Shown here piece by piece: positions 6,394-14,654 of a stretch of 41,184 nucleotides of DNA. Source of the DNA: an uncultured Spirochaetaceae bacterium (GTDB lineage: Bacteria; Spirochaetota; Spirochaetia; Treponematales; Treponemataceae); contig CACYWZ010000017.1 in assembly GCA_902778325.1 (NCBI GenBank), positions 1 to 41,184 on the forward strand. The letters are read 5' to 3'. Positions within the stretch are counted from its first letter, which is position 1. Each line of letters opens with the position of its first letter. The position numbers and the translations under genes were made by a program. A model generated the notes under the pieces. The model had not been told where the DNA came from. It made no database searches and was given only the letters and a program-made list of their open reading frames with translations.

Positions 6394-6921
6394 TTATTTT
6401 AGCAATCCTTCAACGTACTTTTTTATGTCTGAAGCAGAGCCTCGTGTAAAGTCCCTGCCGCCCTTGAAGTCAACGCCTTTCGCGAATTTCGCAAGGTCAC
6501 TTCCGCTTCTGCCAAGTCCGCTGCCGCCACTTGTGCAAAGGGTGATGAGCTTTTTGCCGCTCCAGTTCTGGCTTTCTGCAAAGGTGTAGACGATTTTTGG
6601 CGCATAAGCCCACCATATTGGATAGCACAAAATCACAGTGTCGTAAGTAGAGATGTCGATTTTGTTTGCGATGGCAGGACGGCTTTTGGAATCATTACAT
6701 TCGATTGAGGATAGCGATTTTTTGTCGTTCCAATTCAAGTCTGCGCTCGTGTATTTGTGCACACTCTCAATTTCAATCACGTCTGCTCCAAGCACTTGGG
6801 CTGCGTTCTTTGCCATTCGCTCTGTTGTTCCTGTCGCACTGAAATAAACCACAGCTGTTTTTGCAAATGTTCCTGTCATAATAAATCCTCCTATCAAAAG
6901 TGCCAAAAATATCTTCTGCAT
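6394..6921 (-). CDS. flavodoxin, possibly with two translation starts
   Basis: 175 residues. The flavodoxin core starts at residue 20: AVVYFSATGTTERMAK is the FMN phosphate loop (TxTGTT type), followed by YDTVILCYPIWWAYAPK and TSGGSGLGRSG. It carries electrons between low-potential partners. The first 20 residues look like a signal peptide. The ATG at 6921 has AAGGAG in place, but an internal ATG at codon 15 (6879) has an even better AGGAGG eight bases before it. The longer form would be exported and the shorter cytoplasmic. It follows the CMD-cupin gene by 21 bases, in an operon divergent from the TetR gene. Confidence 0.88.
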   Translation of the reverse strand: MQKIFLALLIGGFIMTGTFAKTAVVYFSATGTTERMAKNAAQVLGADVIEIESVHKYTSADLNWNDKKSLSSIECNDSKSRPAIANKIDISTYDTVILCYPIWWAYAPKIVYTFAESQNWSGKKLITLCTSGGSGLGRSGSDLAKFAKGVDFKGGRDFTRGSASDIKKYVEGLLK

Positions 6922-6942
6922 AAGATTTCTCCTTGATGTTGT

Positions 6943-7776
6943 TTATGCCAATTTCAAATAATCTTCATCGCTGACTGCTTCACACCAAGTTGTTGAAGTG
7001 TCTTCGCCAGAGATTTCCAAAGCAAGATGGCTGAACCAAGAATCTTTTGCCGCGCCGTGCCAATGCTTTACGCCAGCTCCAATATTCACGAGTGAGCCAG
7101 CTCTTAGTTCAACGGCGGCTTTTCCCTCTTCCTGATACCAGCCACACCCGCCGATGCAGATGAGCATTTGCCCGCCACCAGACAGCGCTCGTGACGGGGC
7201 ACGAGCGAGACTCGCTGAAACTGCTGCGCCACTCGCAGTTTCCCGACTTACGTCGGCGCTCCCTACATTGTGAATGTGCCAATTGTTGCGGCAGCCTGGC
7301 TCAAAGGTAACGTTGTAAACAGGAACTTGCTCTTTTGAAACTTGGGCGAGATAACTTTGTCCCACAAAATACTTTCCGTAGGGATTGGGCTCTCCAATCG
7401 GAAAGAAAATTTCTTTTTGAAAGCGGTCTTTTTCGCTCAATGCTTCATCTTTGTCTGCCCAAACTTCTTTTGCCTGTCTAAACACCGCCCACCCCTTTGG
7501 CCAGCCCGTGTACATTGTCGCATGCGTGATTATTGCAGCGATTTCTTCTTTTGTAACGCCGTGCGCCTTTGCGTTTTGCAAATGATAAGTCAAAGATGAA
7601 TCTGTAATTCCGCTTGCCATAAGCGAAACAACGGTGATAATGCACTTTGTTTTCAAATCGATTGCGCTTTGGTTCCAGACTTCGCCAAAAAGAACATCGT
7701 CATTCAAATGTGCGAACATTGGAGCAAAATCCCCAAGTTGTTCACGTCCTGCTGTCTGTGTAATCTTTTCTGCCAT
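6943..7776 (-). CDS. carboxymuconolactone decarboxylase-like / cupin fusion with an in-frame insertion
   Basis: 277 residues. Residues about 20-110 are a CMD/AhpD-like all-helical domain (IDLKTKCIITVVSLMASG, then EIAAIITHATMYTGWPKGWAVF) but lack the CxxC of true AhpD. Residues about 150-270 are a cupin: NNWHIH, then GGGQMLICIGG, then GVKHWHG. Between the HIH and GGGQ motifs, which are normally almost adjacent, about 28 residues are inserted (GSADVSRETASGAAVSASLA...). At the DNA level the insert is a set of hairpins (7186-7256). The cupin may still fold if the insert loops out. It belongs to the redox operon. Confidence 0.85.
   Translation of the reverse strand: MAEKITQTAGREQLGDFAPMFAHLNDDVLFGEVWNQSAIDLKTKCIITVVSLMASGITDSSLTYHLQNAKAHGVTKEEIAAIITHATMYTGWPKGWAVFRQAKEVWADKDEALSEKDRFQKEIFFPIGEPNPYGKYFVGQSYLAQVSKEQVPVYNVTFEPGCRNNWHIHNVGSADVSRETASGAAVSASLARAPSRALSGGGQMLICIGGCGWYQEEGKAAVELRAGSLVNIGAGVKHWHGAAKDSWFSHLALEISGEDTSTTWCEAVSDEDYLKLA
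7186..7256. mobile_element. palindromic element inserted in frame in the cupin gene
   Basis: Consecutive inverted repeats: CGCTCGTG/CACGAGCG (7186-7207, loop 6), AGCGAG/CTCGCT (7204-7216), GAAACTGC/GCAGTTTC (7217-7242) and CCGAC/GTCGG (7243-7256, loop 4). All arms are perfect. The segment coincides with the extra residues in the cupin domain and keeps the frame open. No transposase or target duplication is seen; it resembles a REP- or RPE-type coding palindromic element. Confidence 0.65.
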
Positions 7777-7801
7777 AATTTGCTCCTATGAAAAATCTAC
7801 T

Positions 7802-8284
7802 TTATTGCTCCAAGATAGAAAACACTGCCGTTACGTCGCCTTTGCCCAAAATCTTTTTGAGTTCGGCTTTGTTGATAGCGGTGGTTGAGTCTGTCAAAAC
7901 CACTTTTCCAAGCCGAGTAAAGTTCCAGCTGTTTTTATCGTAGTAAATAGTAATCTGATTTCCCTGATACAAGATGATGTCGCCTGCGCTCGTTGTAATC
8001 TGCTTGTCGTTTCGCGGAAGAGTTTTGCCAAGCGAGCCGACTTTTTCAAAATTGCCATAATCGCTCATTGAAATCGTTACAGCTCCTTTTTTCAAAAGCT
8101 CATAGAACGCCACAGCCGAAGAATTGTTTTCAAGCGTTGCTGTGAGTGTGTGATTTCCGCTGTCGCTTTTGATTTGAATTGATATTTTCATAGTGAAAAT
8201 GCCTCCGTCATCTGTTGGGTCTTTTGCACAGACCGTTGAAGAGATAAGAAATATGCTTGCGATAAACAAAAAGATGTTTTTCAT
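7802..8284 (-). CDS. secreted cyclophilin-like domain protein
   Basis: 160 residues. A signal peptide (MKNIFLFIASIFLISSTVCA) is followed by a beta-rich domain (KISIQIKSDSGNHTLTATLENNS, GDIILYQGNQITIYYD, LGKVV). This matches the cyclophilin_like2 group often found beside flavodoxins and CMD-cupin proteins. Isomerase activity is not implied. It is the first gene of the minus-strand operon 8284-6029, 172 bases from the divergent TetR start. The ribosome site is weak (AGAG). Confidence 0.8.
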   Translation of the reverse strand: MKNIFLFIASIFLISSTVCAKDPTDDGGIFTMKISIQIKSDSGNHTLTATLENNSSAVAFYELLKKGAVTISMSDYGNFEKVGSLGKTLPRNDKQITTSAGDIILYQGNQITIYYDKNSWNFTRLGKVVLTDSTTAINKAELKKILGKGDVTAVFSILEQ

Positions 8285-8326
8285 TTTGCAACTCTAGTAA
8301 TGTCGTTCCGAACTTAATTCAGAACT

Positions 8327-8405
8327 ATTTTAGTAACGTTTCGTCACTTAATTAAAGTTTATGACATCGTTTTTGATTTGTCAACACTAAAATGCAGTTT
8401 TAGTG
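8327..8405. promoter_or_regulatory. divergent control region with candidate TetR operators
   Basis: A minus-strand promoter TTAATT-N17-TAAAAT (8327-8355) faces the cyclophilin-like gene; its spacer holds the imperfect palindrome GTGACGAAACGTTAC. A perfect palindrome CACTAAAA-TGCAG-TTTTAGTG lies at 8385-8405. The motif TTTTAGT(A/G)AC occurs in both places, suggesting two operators for the divergent regulator. Confidence 0.5.
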
Positions 8406-8420
8406 ACAAAAAGTTGCTTA

Positions 8421-8449
8421 TTGCAAAAGTATTAGAAATATGTTACTCT
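8421..8449 (+). promoter_or_regulatory. TetR gene promoter, leaderless layout
   Basis: TTGCAA, 17 bases, then TACTCT, then six bases (ATTTTT) to the ATG at 8456. A transcript starting 6-8 bases past the -10 box would begin at the ATG itself. Confidence 0.5.
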
Positions 8450-8455
8450 ATTTTT

Positions 8456-9094
8456 ATGGCAGACTATATCCGCGCAAGAAGCGACGAACACAAAGAAGAG
8501 CGACTTTCTCAAATAAAAGAAGCGACGGCAGAACTTTTTGACTCTTTCCCGTATTCCGAAATTACTCTCACAACAATTGCAGATAAACTTGGTTGGTCGC
8601 GCGCCAACCTTTATAAATACGTTACGACAAAAGAAGAAATCTTTTTGGAAATCGCCTCTAAAAAAATGTCTGCTTATTACGGCTCGCTGCTTTCGGCTTT
8701 TCCTGAGGGCAACAATTTTTCGAGCCAAGTTATCGCAGAAGTTTGGGCGGGAATCGTAAACGCAAATCAAGATTATATGCGATACGTTTCTTACTTGAAT
8801 CCCGTGATAGAAACGAATGTCACGGTGGAGCGTCTCGCCGTTTTCAAAAAGAAATATTATGACTTTGCATATTCTTTCTGTTCTCGTCTTTCAAATATGC
8901 TCTCTATCACTCAAGAAGAGGCTTATAAAATCCAACTTGACGTGCTTTTTTATGCTTCTTCAAATGCAGTGTGCTGCTACAAAAATCCGCTTGTGCAAGA
9001 AGCGCTGAAAAAAATCGACATCACTCCGCCTCCTATGGATTTCTACAAGGATATGAAGGACTTTCTCAAAATGCGGCTGGAATGGAAAGCGTAA
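8456..9094 (+). CDS. TetR/AcrR family transcriptional regulator
   Basis: 212 residues from ATG 8456; an earlier in-frame ATG (8378) is rejected because it overlaps the promoter and operator. The N-terminal helix-turn-helix is clear: IKEATAELFDSFPYSEIT, then IADKLGWSRANLYKYV and TKEEIF. The C-terminal helical domain is a ligand and dimer domain of unknown specificity. No Shine-Dalgarno sequence. It is divergent from the cyclophilin-like/CMD-cupin/flavodoxin operon and very likely represses it in response to an electrophile or quinone-like signal (inferred). Confidence 0.88.
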   Translation: MADYIRARSDEHKEERLSQIKEATAELFDSFPYSEITLTTIADKLGWSRANLYKYVTTKEEIFLEIASKKMSAYYGSLLSAFPEGNNFSSQVIAEVWAGIVNANQDYMRYVSYLNPVIETNVTVERLAVFKKKYYDFAYSFCSRLSNMLSITQEEAYKIQLDVLFYASSNAVCCYKNPLVQEALKKIDITPPPMDFYKDMKDFLKMRLEWKA

Positions 9095-9148
9095 GCTGAT
9101 ACGGCTCTCAAAAAACAAATCGCAAACTAAAAAAGGTGATGAGCGATT

Positions 9149-9349
9149 ATGAAAGTGCTTTTTATTATTTTATTCGCTGTTGTGGCAATCGACATTTTCC
9201 TTGTTAGAGCCTGTGTAGATGTTGATAAGTCGCTTGAAAATGAGTTTCTTGAAACGATTGAGAAAAAGAGAGGAGAACTTGTTGAGGACGAGGAGCTTAC
9301 AAAGCGCGGGCGCGAATTGGAAAAGCTCTTTATGGTTTTATATAGTTAA
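9149..9349 (+). CDS. small single-pass membrane protein
   Basis: 66 residues. Residues 2-20 are hydrophobic (VLFIILFAVVAIDIFLV) and form a membrane anchor or uncleaved signal. The rest is a charged helix (SLENEFLETIEKKRGELVED...) with heptad-like spacing. An AAGGTGATG ribosome site precedes the ATG. It follows the TetR gene by 54 bases. No family recognised. Confidence 0.6.
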   Translation: MKVLFIILFAVVAIDIFLVRACVDVDKSLENEFLETIEKKRGELVEDEELTKRGRELEKLFMVLYS

Positions 9350-9384
9350 TTACATAAAAAAATTGGGCTATGAGGTTTACTAAT

Positions 9385-9625
9385 CTCCCAAAGCCAAAAT
9401 TTTTGTTTTCTTGTTGATGTAGCGCTCCCATGGCTTCCCTAAGTCGTTTTCTCGTCGTGGGAGAGCTCCCAAGCGTTCCCTAACACGTTTTCTCGTCGTG
9501 GGAGCACTCCCAAAGCTTCCCTAACTCGTTTTCTCGTCGTGGGAGAGCTCCCAAGGCTTCCCTAACACGTTTTCTCGTCGTGGGAGAGCTCCCAAACCCA
9601 AAATATCGATTTTTGACTTTGGGAG
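9385..9625. repeat. 41-bp tandem array flanked by an inverted repeat
   Basis: The anchor CTCCCA recurs at 9425, 9466, 9507, 9548 and 9589, exactly 41 bases apart: four full units and one partial. Each unit holds TTCCCTAA and TTTTCTCGTCGTGGGAG; across unit boundaries TGGGAG/CTCCCA forms a hairpin. The block is bounded by CTCCCAAAGCCAAAA (9385-9399) and TTTTGACTTTGGGAG (9611-9625), inverted copies with one mismatch. It lies between the convergent genes 9149-9349 and 9639-11378. Confidence 0.95.
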
Positions 9626-9638
9626 CAAAGAATATTTT

Positions 9639-11378
9639 TCAAAAAGTGCTTAATTTCAAGCATTCCTTTATCCACGCAATCAAATTTTCCGTTGAAGTTC
9701 CGCTTCGTTCAGCTTCGGTGTGGTAAAGTCCCCAGACTTCGCTAAAATCAACGCTTTTGACTTCGCTTCCGTAGTTTTTGAGCGCAAGCGCATAGTCCAG
9801 CTCGGTGCTAATTGCTGTGTCGCCCTGAAAGATTCCTGCGTGAATGCGCCAGAACTTTGCGACTTTTGATGTTTTATAGCCCTCATATGCGCTACTAAGA
9901 TAATACATCGGATTATACATATTGCCTCTTTCTTCCATCGTTGAGCCAAGGCTGTCCGTTTTCTTAAGGTCTGCCTTGTAACTTTTTGAAAGTGAAGAGC
10001 CTTCTTCTTCCAAGACATTCGCCATGATTGAGTCAAAATGCAATCCTTTGCCGTCACCAAAGCCAAAAAGCACATTTTCGCCCTGACTTCTGTTCATATC
10101 GTCAAACGCGCCGACGTTTTTCTGAAGTTGCTTCACGTTTTTCATAAAGGCTTCAACGCTGGTGATTTTTGCGCTGTTCGTTTTCTCGTCATAGATAACC
10201 CATTCTTCGTTTTTGTTCAAAGCCGCAATATCTTCAGAAGCAGAATTGTATGTGCCGCCCAAATCAACATTCCCAAAAGCCGTTTTTTCTCTCTTGACTC
10301 CGTCAAGGTCTTCGGCTGCTGGAGGGTGGTTTTGTATTCCCTGAGGTCCGCGTGGCATCCAGCCTTCAGGAAGAATCATGTTCTGACCAAGAGCGGCTTT
10401 CTGCGCATTTGCGTTATAAGGCCAGCTTGTGTCCGAAAGGAAATTGTTGAGTGAAGTCTCAATCGTCGATTTCAAATAATCATAGTATGAGCCTGCATGA
10501 TAAAGACCATCGCCAGATTGTTCGAGCGTGAGAGCAGTGCCGTTCTCATCTTTTAAGCCGAGTGAATTGATGTAATGTGCGAATGCTTTTGAAAGCCCGT
10601 CAGAAATGGCTTTTGTCTCTTCATCAAGATTCTCTCTGGCACTTCCAAGCTCCCACTCATAAGCGGCATCTGCCACGTTCAAGTTTGTAATCGGACACCA
10701 GTCCATGCTTCCCATTACGGCGTCGCTTTCGCTCATCACCGCTCCAATAGCGCGCAAATATTTTTCGTATTCCACGGCATCGCCCGTCGCGCCCAAAATC
10801 GCACTTTGCGCGCCACCACCAGACATTCCGTAAGTGAAAAGTCGCTCTGTGTTTCCAGGGAGCAGATTTTTGTTGTATCTCACATAGCGGATTGCCGCCT
10901 TAAAGTCGGTAACGCCTGCAGGAAGTCCGTGTTCTCTTCCACGAGAGCCTGCATAGATAAAGATAAAGCCTGAGTCAGTGTAAGATTTCACATCATGGCA
11001 ATAAGCAGTCGGGGCTTCGAGTGCGGCATAGCCCGGAGTCTGAATCGGCATGACAAAAGGAGCGTCTTTTGCCGAAAAGCCGTCCACTGTGTTCTTTTTG
11101 TTCACGCTTACGGTGTAAGTGCCGTCTCCATTTGATTTTGCGTCAAAGTATGCACCAGGAACAAAGAGAGCGAGCGTCTCATACGCTGTGTCAACAGGAT
11201 TTGCAACATACTGAATGCCAATCTGATAATAAACATCATCTTCTTCGTTGTATTTCCAAGCACTCATATCAATTTTGGGCATGCTTTGTGTTTTTTGAGA
11301 AGAAGCACAGCCAGATAATGCGATTGCAAAGCCAAAAGCCAAAATAAAAGCACAGAGAGCTTTTGTAAACATACTCAT
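9639..11378 (-). CDS. tannase-like alpha/beta hydrolase lipoprotein
   Basis: 579 residues from ATG 11378, chosen for GGAGG seven bases before it. A signal peptide ends in the lipobox LSGC, so it is probably an outer-surface or periplasmic lipoprotein. The nucleophile motif GMSGGGAQSA (GxSxG type) lies near residue 193. The C-terminal FWRIHAGIFQGDTAIST and GLYHTEA resemble the segments carrying the acid and His in subtype B tannases and feruloyl-esterase relatives. This suggests hydrolysis of plant phenolic esters; the substrate is inferred. It is divergent from the LysR gene 126 bases away, a usual regulator-target pairing. Confidence 0.8.
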   Translation of the reverse strand: MSMFTKALCAFILAFGFAIALSGCASSQKTQSMPKIDMSAWKYNEEDDVYYQIGIQYVANPVDTAYETLALFVPGAYFDAKSNGDGTYTVSVNKKNTVDGFSAKDAPFVMPIQTPGYAALEAPTAYCHDVKSYTDSGFIFIYAGSRGREHGLPAGVTDFKAAIRYVRYNKNLLPGNTERLFTYGMSGGGAQSAILGATGDAVEYEKYLRAIGAVMSESDAVMGSMDWCPITNLNVADAAYEWELGSARENLDEETKAISDGLSKAFAHYINSLGLKDENGTALTLEQSGDGLYHAGSYYDYLKSTIETSLNNFLSDTSWPYNANAQKAALGQNMILPEGWMPRGPQGIQNHPPAAEDLDGVKREKTAFGNVDLGGTYNSASEDIAALNKNEEWVIYDEKTNSAKITSVEAFMKNVKQLQKNVGAFDDMNRSQGENVLFGFGDGKGLHFDSIMANVLEEEGSSLSKSYKADLKKTDSLGSTMEERGNMYNPMYYLSSAYEGYKTSKVAKFWRIHAGIFQGDTAISTELDYALALKNYGSEVKSVDFSEVWGLYHTEAERSGTSTENLIAWIKECLKLSTF

Positions 11379-11493
11379 AGGAAAACCTCCAAGAAAATCT
11401 ATTGCGCGCAAGACGGCTTTTAGTATATTGAGGCAGAAAAAGAATGTACAATGCTATTTTTTTACTACGCTATAACTTTTGAGCATACTGTTG

Positions 11494-11499
11494 TATAAT
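11494..11499 (+). promoter_or_regulatory. -10 box of the LysR gene
   Basis: TATAAT ends five bases before the ATG at 11505, with no Shine-Dalgarno sequence. No good -35 is seen (TATAAC at 17-base spacing), which would fit an activator-dependent or autoregulated promoter. Confidence 0.45.
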
Positions 11500-11504
11500 A
11501 AATT

Positions 11505-12353
11505 ATGTTTGAATTGCATCAGATTGAACAATTTTTGGCTGTTGTTGATTGCGGAACGGTATCGAAAGCTGCTGAAAAGATGAACATCACTCAGCCCGCT
11601 TTAAGCCGTTCTTTGCAAAATCTGGAGTATGAGTTAAGGACGCCTCTTTTTACCCGAACAAAAAACAAAGTTGCGCTTACAAAAACAGGCTCCTTCGCTA
11701 GCGAATACGCAAGAAAATTGCTTTCGCTTGCAAATGCAATGCAAAAAGAAGTGCAAGACTTTTACCGAACGCACACAAACATTATGATTGCTTCTTGTGC
11801 GCCTTGCGATTTGCTTTTCAAAATACGCGACATCGTAAAAGAATGCTTTAACGACATCAAATGCGAAACGGTTGTTGAAAACGAAGAAGAGATGAAGCAA
11901 AAACTTCTGGACGGCACTTATTCTTTTGCGATTTTTTCTCAAGCGCAGAGCAACAAAGCATTTGTGGATTTTCCGCTAAAAACAGAGCATCTTTTTGCGA
12001 TGATTCCAGAAACGCACGCACTCGCTTCAAAAAAAGGCATAACATTCAGCGAAATAAACGGAGAAGCCGTTATCCCCTTTCCGCTAAAAGGGCATTGGTC
12101 AACGCTTCTTGAACAAAAGCTCCCCGATTCGCAGTTTTTGTATCAGGCGAATATCGAAGCATTTGACAAAGTCATAAACTCATCAAATCTAATCAGTTTT
12201 GCATCAGATATGCTGCCTATTGGTATTCCGCATCACAAAAGCATTCCAATTTTGGACAGTGAGGCAACGATTACATATCACCTTGCAATCCTAAAGGCAA
12301 ATCAAGAGCAGTTTCAGGGCATCATACAGCGATTAAAAGTGTGTGATTTATGA
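11505..12353 (+). CDS. LysR family transcriptional regulator
   Basis: 282 residues. The N-terminal winged helix-turn-helix is typical: LHQIEQFLAVVDCGTVSKAAEKMNITQPALSR read in order, then LEYELRTPLFTRTKNKVALTKTG. Residues about 90-280 are a shortened type 2 periplasmic-binding effector domain (the family is usually near 300). Divergent from the tannase-like lipoprotein gene, which it probably controls together with itself. Confidence 0.9.
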   Translation: MFELHQIEQFLAVVDCGTVSKAAEKMNITQPALSRSLQNLEYELRTPLFTRTKNKVALTKTGSFASEYARKLLSLANAMQKEVQDFYRTHTNIMIASCAPCDLLFKIRDIVKECFNDIKCETVVENEEEMKQKLLDGTYSFAIFSQAQSNKAFVDFPLKTEHLFAMIPETHALASKKGITFSEINGEAVIPFPLKGHWSTLLEQKLPDSQFLYQANIEAFDKVINSSNLISFASDMLPIGIPHHKSIPILDSEATITYHLAILKANQEQFQGIIQRLKVCDL

Positions 12354-12403
12354 AAATCACTTCGTAAGCGTAAAAATAAGAGCAGCAATGAAAAAAATGC
12401 TTA

Positions 12404-12432
12404 TTGTATAAAAAGATATGATTTAGTATACT
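12404..12432 (+). promoter_or_regulatory. lysK: lysK promoter, leaderless layout
   Basis: TTGTAT, exactly 17 bases, TATACT, then six bases (TCCGCT) to the ATG at 12439. No Shine-Dalgarno sequence is present. This is the clearest example in the window of a promoter placed so that the mRNA would start at or next to the start codon. Confidence 0.65.
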
Positions 12433-12438
12433 TCCGCT

Positions 12439-14646
12439 ATGACTAGAGATACATCTGAACTTTGCCATTGGGCTGACCAAGTGGCTGCAAAAATCATAAA
12501 GGAAAAGGGTGATTTGCCGCTTTACACTTGCGCTTCTGGAATCACACCTTCAGGAACTGTTCACATCGGAAACTTCCGTGAAATCATTACAGTTGATTTA
12601 GTTGTCCGCGCTCTCCGCGACAGAGGCAAGAATGTGCGCTTCATATATTCTTGGGACGATTACGACGTGTTCCGAAAAGTTCCTGCGAATATGCCGCACC
12701 CAGAAATCCTCGAAAACTATTTGCGCTTCCCGATTACGATGGTGCCAGACACATTCAAGCGCGACGAAAACTATGCTCGCCATCACGAAAAAGACATCGA
12801 AAACGAGCTTCCTCGCGTTGGAATCCACCCTGAGTTCTTGTATCAGGCTTCTCGCTATCGCGCACACCGCTATGCAGAGGGCATGAAAATCGCAATGCAG
12901 AACCGCGACCTCATCAAAGCATGTCTTAACGAATACCGCGACGATGAGCACAAGATGAAAGACAGCGATGTTTACTATCCTGTCGCGGCTTTCTGCTCGA
13001 AATGCAACAAAGACACAACAGAAATCATCGATTACGATGGCGAATATGGAATCACATACCGCTGTACATCTTGCGGACACGAAGAAAAAGGCGACCTCCG
13101 CACAAGCTCCGAGTTCAAGCTCGGCTGGCGTGTTGACTGGCCAATGAGATGGAACGAAGAGAAAGTCGTGTTTGAGCCGGGCGGAAAAGACCACATCAGC
13201 CCAGGCGGAAGCTACGACACAGCAAAGCTCGTTTCAAAGAAGCTCTACGGCTGGGACGCGCCTGTTACAATGAAATACGACTTCGTAAAGCTCAAGGGCG
13301 TTCCTGGAAAGATGTCTTCTTCAAAGGGCAAAGTCATCTCACTCGTTGACGCACTCGAAGTTTATCAGGGCGAAGTCTTGCGCTACATCTTTGCTTCAAA
13401 CAAAGTTGACCACGAGTTCTCAATCTCATTTGACCTCGACGTTCTCACGCTCTACGAGGCTTATGACCGCACAGAACGCTTGGTTTGGGGAGTTGAAGAG
13501 CCAAAAGAAAAAGACCCTGCAAAGCGCGAACAGCTTTTGACTCGCGAGCGCAGACTTTATGAGCTTTCTCAGATTGATGGGCTTCCTAAGGTTATGCCTT
13601 ATCAAGTGCCGTTCCGCTTGCTCACAACGCTCTTGCAGACATACTCAGGCGATGTTGACGCTGTAATCAAATCTCTTGGCGATGTAAAGCCAGAGCAAGA
13701 AGAAACACTCCGCCGCCGCTGTGCTTGCGCTTGGTACTGGATTAAAGAAAGTGCTCCTGATTGCGCTCCTGATATGTGCTTCTCACTTCGCGCAGAGGGA
13801 ACAAAAGCCGAATTGACACAGGATTTGGCAGACGCTGTGAAGCTTGTTCTTGAAAACGTTGTGCCAAAGATGGACACATTCACAACCGACAAGGACTGTC
13901 AGCAGGCGATTTACGACATCGCAACTTCACAGGGCTTAGAGCCAAAAGCGCTCTTCCTTGCGCTCTACACGGTTCTCATCGGAAAAGAGCAAGGTCCACG
14001 CTTGGGCAGCTTTATGCGCATTATCGGAAAGGAAAAACTCGAAAAGATTTTGCCGAACGTCAAAGTCGTTACAGCCGAATATCTTGCGCAGAAAGCAGCA
14101 AACAAAAAGCTCACTCCTGCCGAAATCGACAAGTTGCCGCTTGCTGAGCGTTTTAGCCACCGCGTTATTCTCAAGGTGAGCCGCATCGAGAAAGTCGAAG
14201 TTCACCCGCAAGGCGAGTTCCTCTACATTCTCACGCTCAACACAGGCGACGACGAGCCACGTCAGATTGTCAGCTCAATCGTAAAGTTCTACAAACCAGA
14301 AGAACTTTTGGGAAAGAACATCGTTCTTGTTTACAACTTGAAGCCAGCGAACTTCCGCGGAGTGCGCTCAAACGGAATGCTTTTGGCTGCTTCTGACCCG
14401 ACGGTTACCGACAAAGAAACTTGCGAAGTGATTTTCGCCCCGCAGTTTGAAGTCGGCACAATCTTAGAGCCAGAGGGATTTGATGTTCCAAAAGACGTTG
14501 CAGAGATGTGCTTTGTGAAGGCTGACAAGTTTGCAGAGATGTCGCTTTCAACTGTAGACGGATTTGTCTGTGTTGACTCAAAGAAACTTTGCGCAAACGG
14601 CAAGTTCCTCACGACTGAAATCTACAAGAACGGCAAAGTAAAATAA
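12439..14646 (+). CDS. lysK: class I lysyl-tRNA synthetase with C-terminal tRNA-binding domain
   Basis: 735 residues; charges tRNA-Lys. The class I signatures are HIGN (residues 42-45, in ASGITPSGTVHIGN) and GKMSSSKGK near residue 290. A zinc knuckle is formed by CSKCNK and CTSCGH near residues 187-215. Class I LysRS is found in archaea, spirochaetes and alphaproteobacteria and is usually about 520-540 residues. The extra 190 residues (from about 560) form an OB-fold tRNA-binding domain like that of MetRS/EMAPII (VILKVSRIEKVEVHP, NLKPANFRGVRSNGMLLAAS). The gene stands alone between its own promoter and terminator. Confidence 0.95.
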   Translation: MTRDTSELCHWADQVAAKIIKEKGDLPLYTCASGITPSGTVHIGNFREIITVDLVVRALRDRGKNVRFIYSWDDYDVFRKVPANMPHPEILENYLRFPITMVPDTFKRDENYARHHEKDIENELPRVGIHPEFLYQASRYRAHRYAEGMKIAMQNRDLIKACLNEYRDDEHKMKDSDVYYPVAAFCSKCNKDTTEIIDYDGEYGITYRCTSCGHEEKGDLRTSSEFKLGWRVDWPMRWNEEKVVFEPGGKDHISPGGSYDTAKLVSKKLYGWDAPVTMKYDFVKLKGVPGKMSSSKGKVISLVDALEVYQGEVLRYIFASNKVDHEFSISFDLDVLTLYEAYDRTERLVWGVEEPKEKDPAKREQLLTRERRLYELSQIDGLPKVMPYQVPFRLLTTLLQTYSGDVDAVIKSLGDVKPEQEETLRRRCACAWYWIKESAPDCAPDMCFSLRAEGTKAELTQDLADAVKLVLENVVPKMDTFTTDKDCQQAIYDIATSQGLEPKALFLALYTVLIGKEQGPRLGSFMRIIGKEKLEKILPNVKVVTAEYLAQKAANKKLTPAEIDKLPLAERFSHRVILKVSRIEKVEVHPQGEFLYILTLNTGDDEPRQIVSSIVKFYKPEELLGKNIVLVYNLKPANFRGVRSNGMLLAASDPTVTDKETCEVIFAPQFEVGTILEPEGFDVPKDVAEMCFVKADKFAEMSLSTVDGFVCVDSKKLCANGKFLTTEIYKNGKVK

Positions 14647-14654
14647 CAGTCTGT

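Noticed and set aside
9425-9589. CRISPR array (regular repeats)
   Set aside because: The 41-base units abut without distinct spacers, variation is scattered over the whole unit, and no cas genes are nearby. The same holds for 14812-15057 and 19981-20120.
12598-13194. 198-aa minus-strand ORF inside lysK
   Set aside because: Antisense of the conserved LysRS catalytic domain with Val/Phe/Ala-biased composition, a typical shadow.
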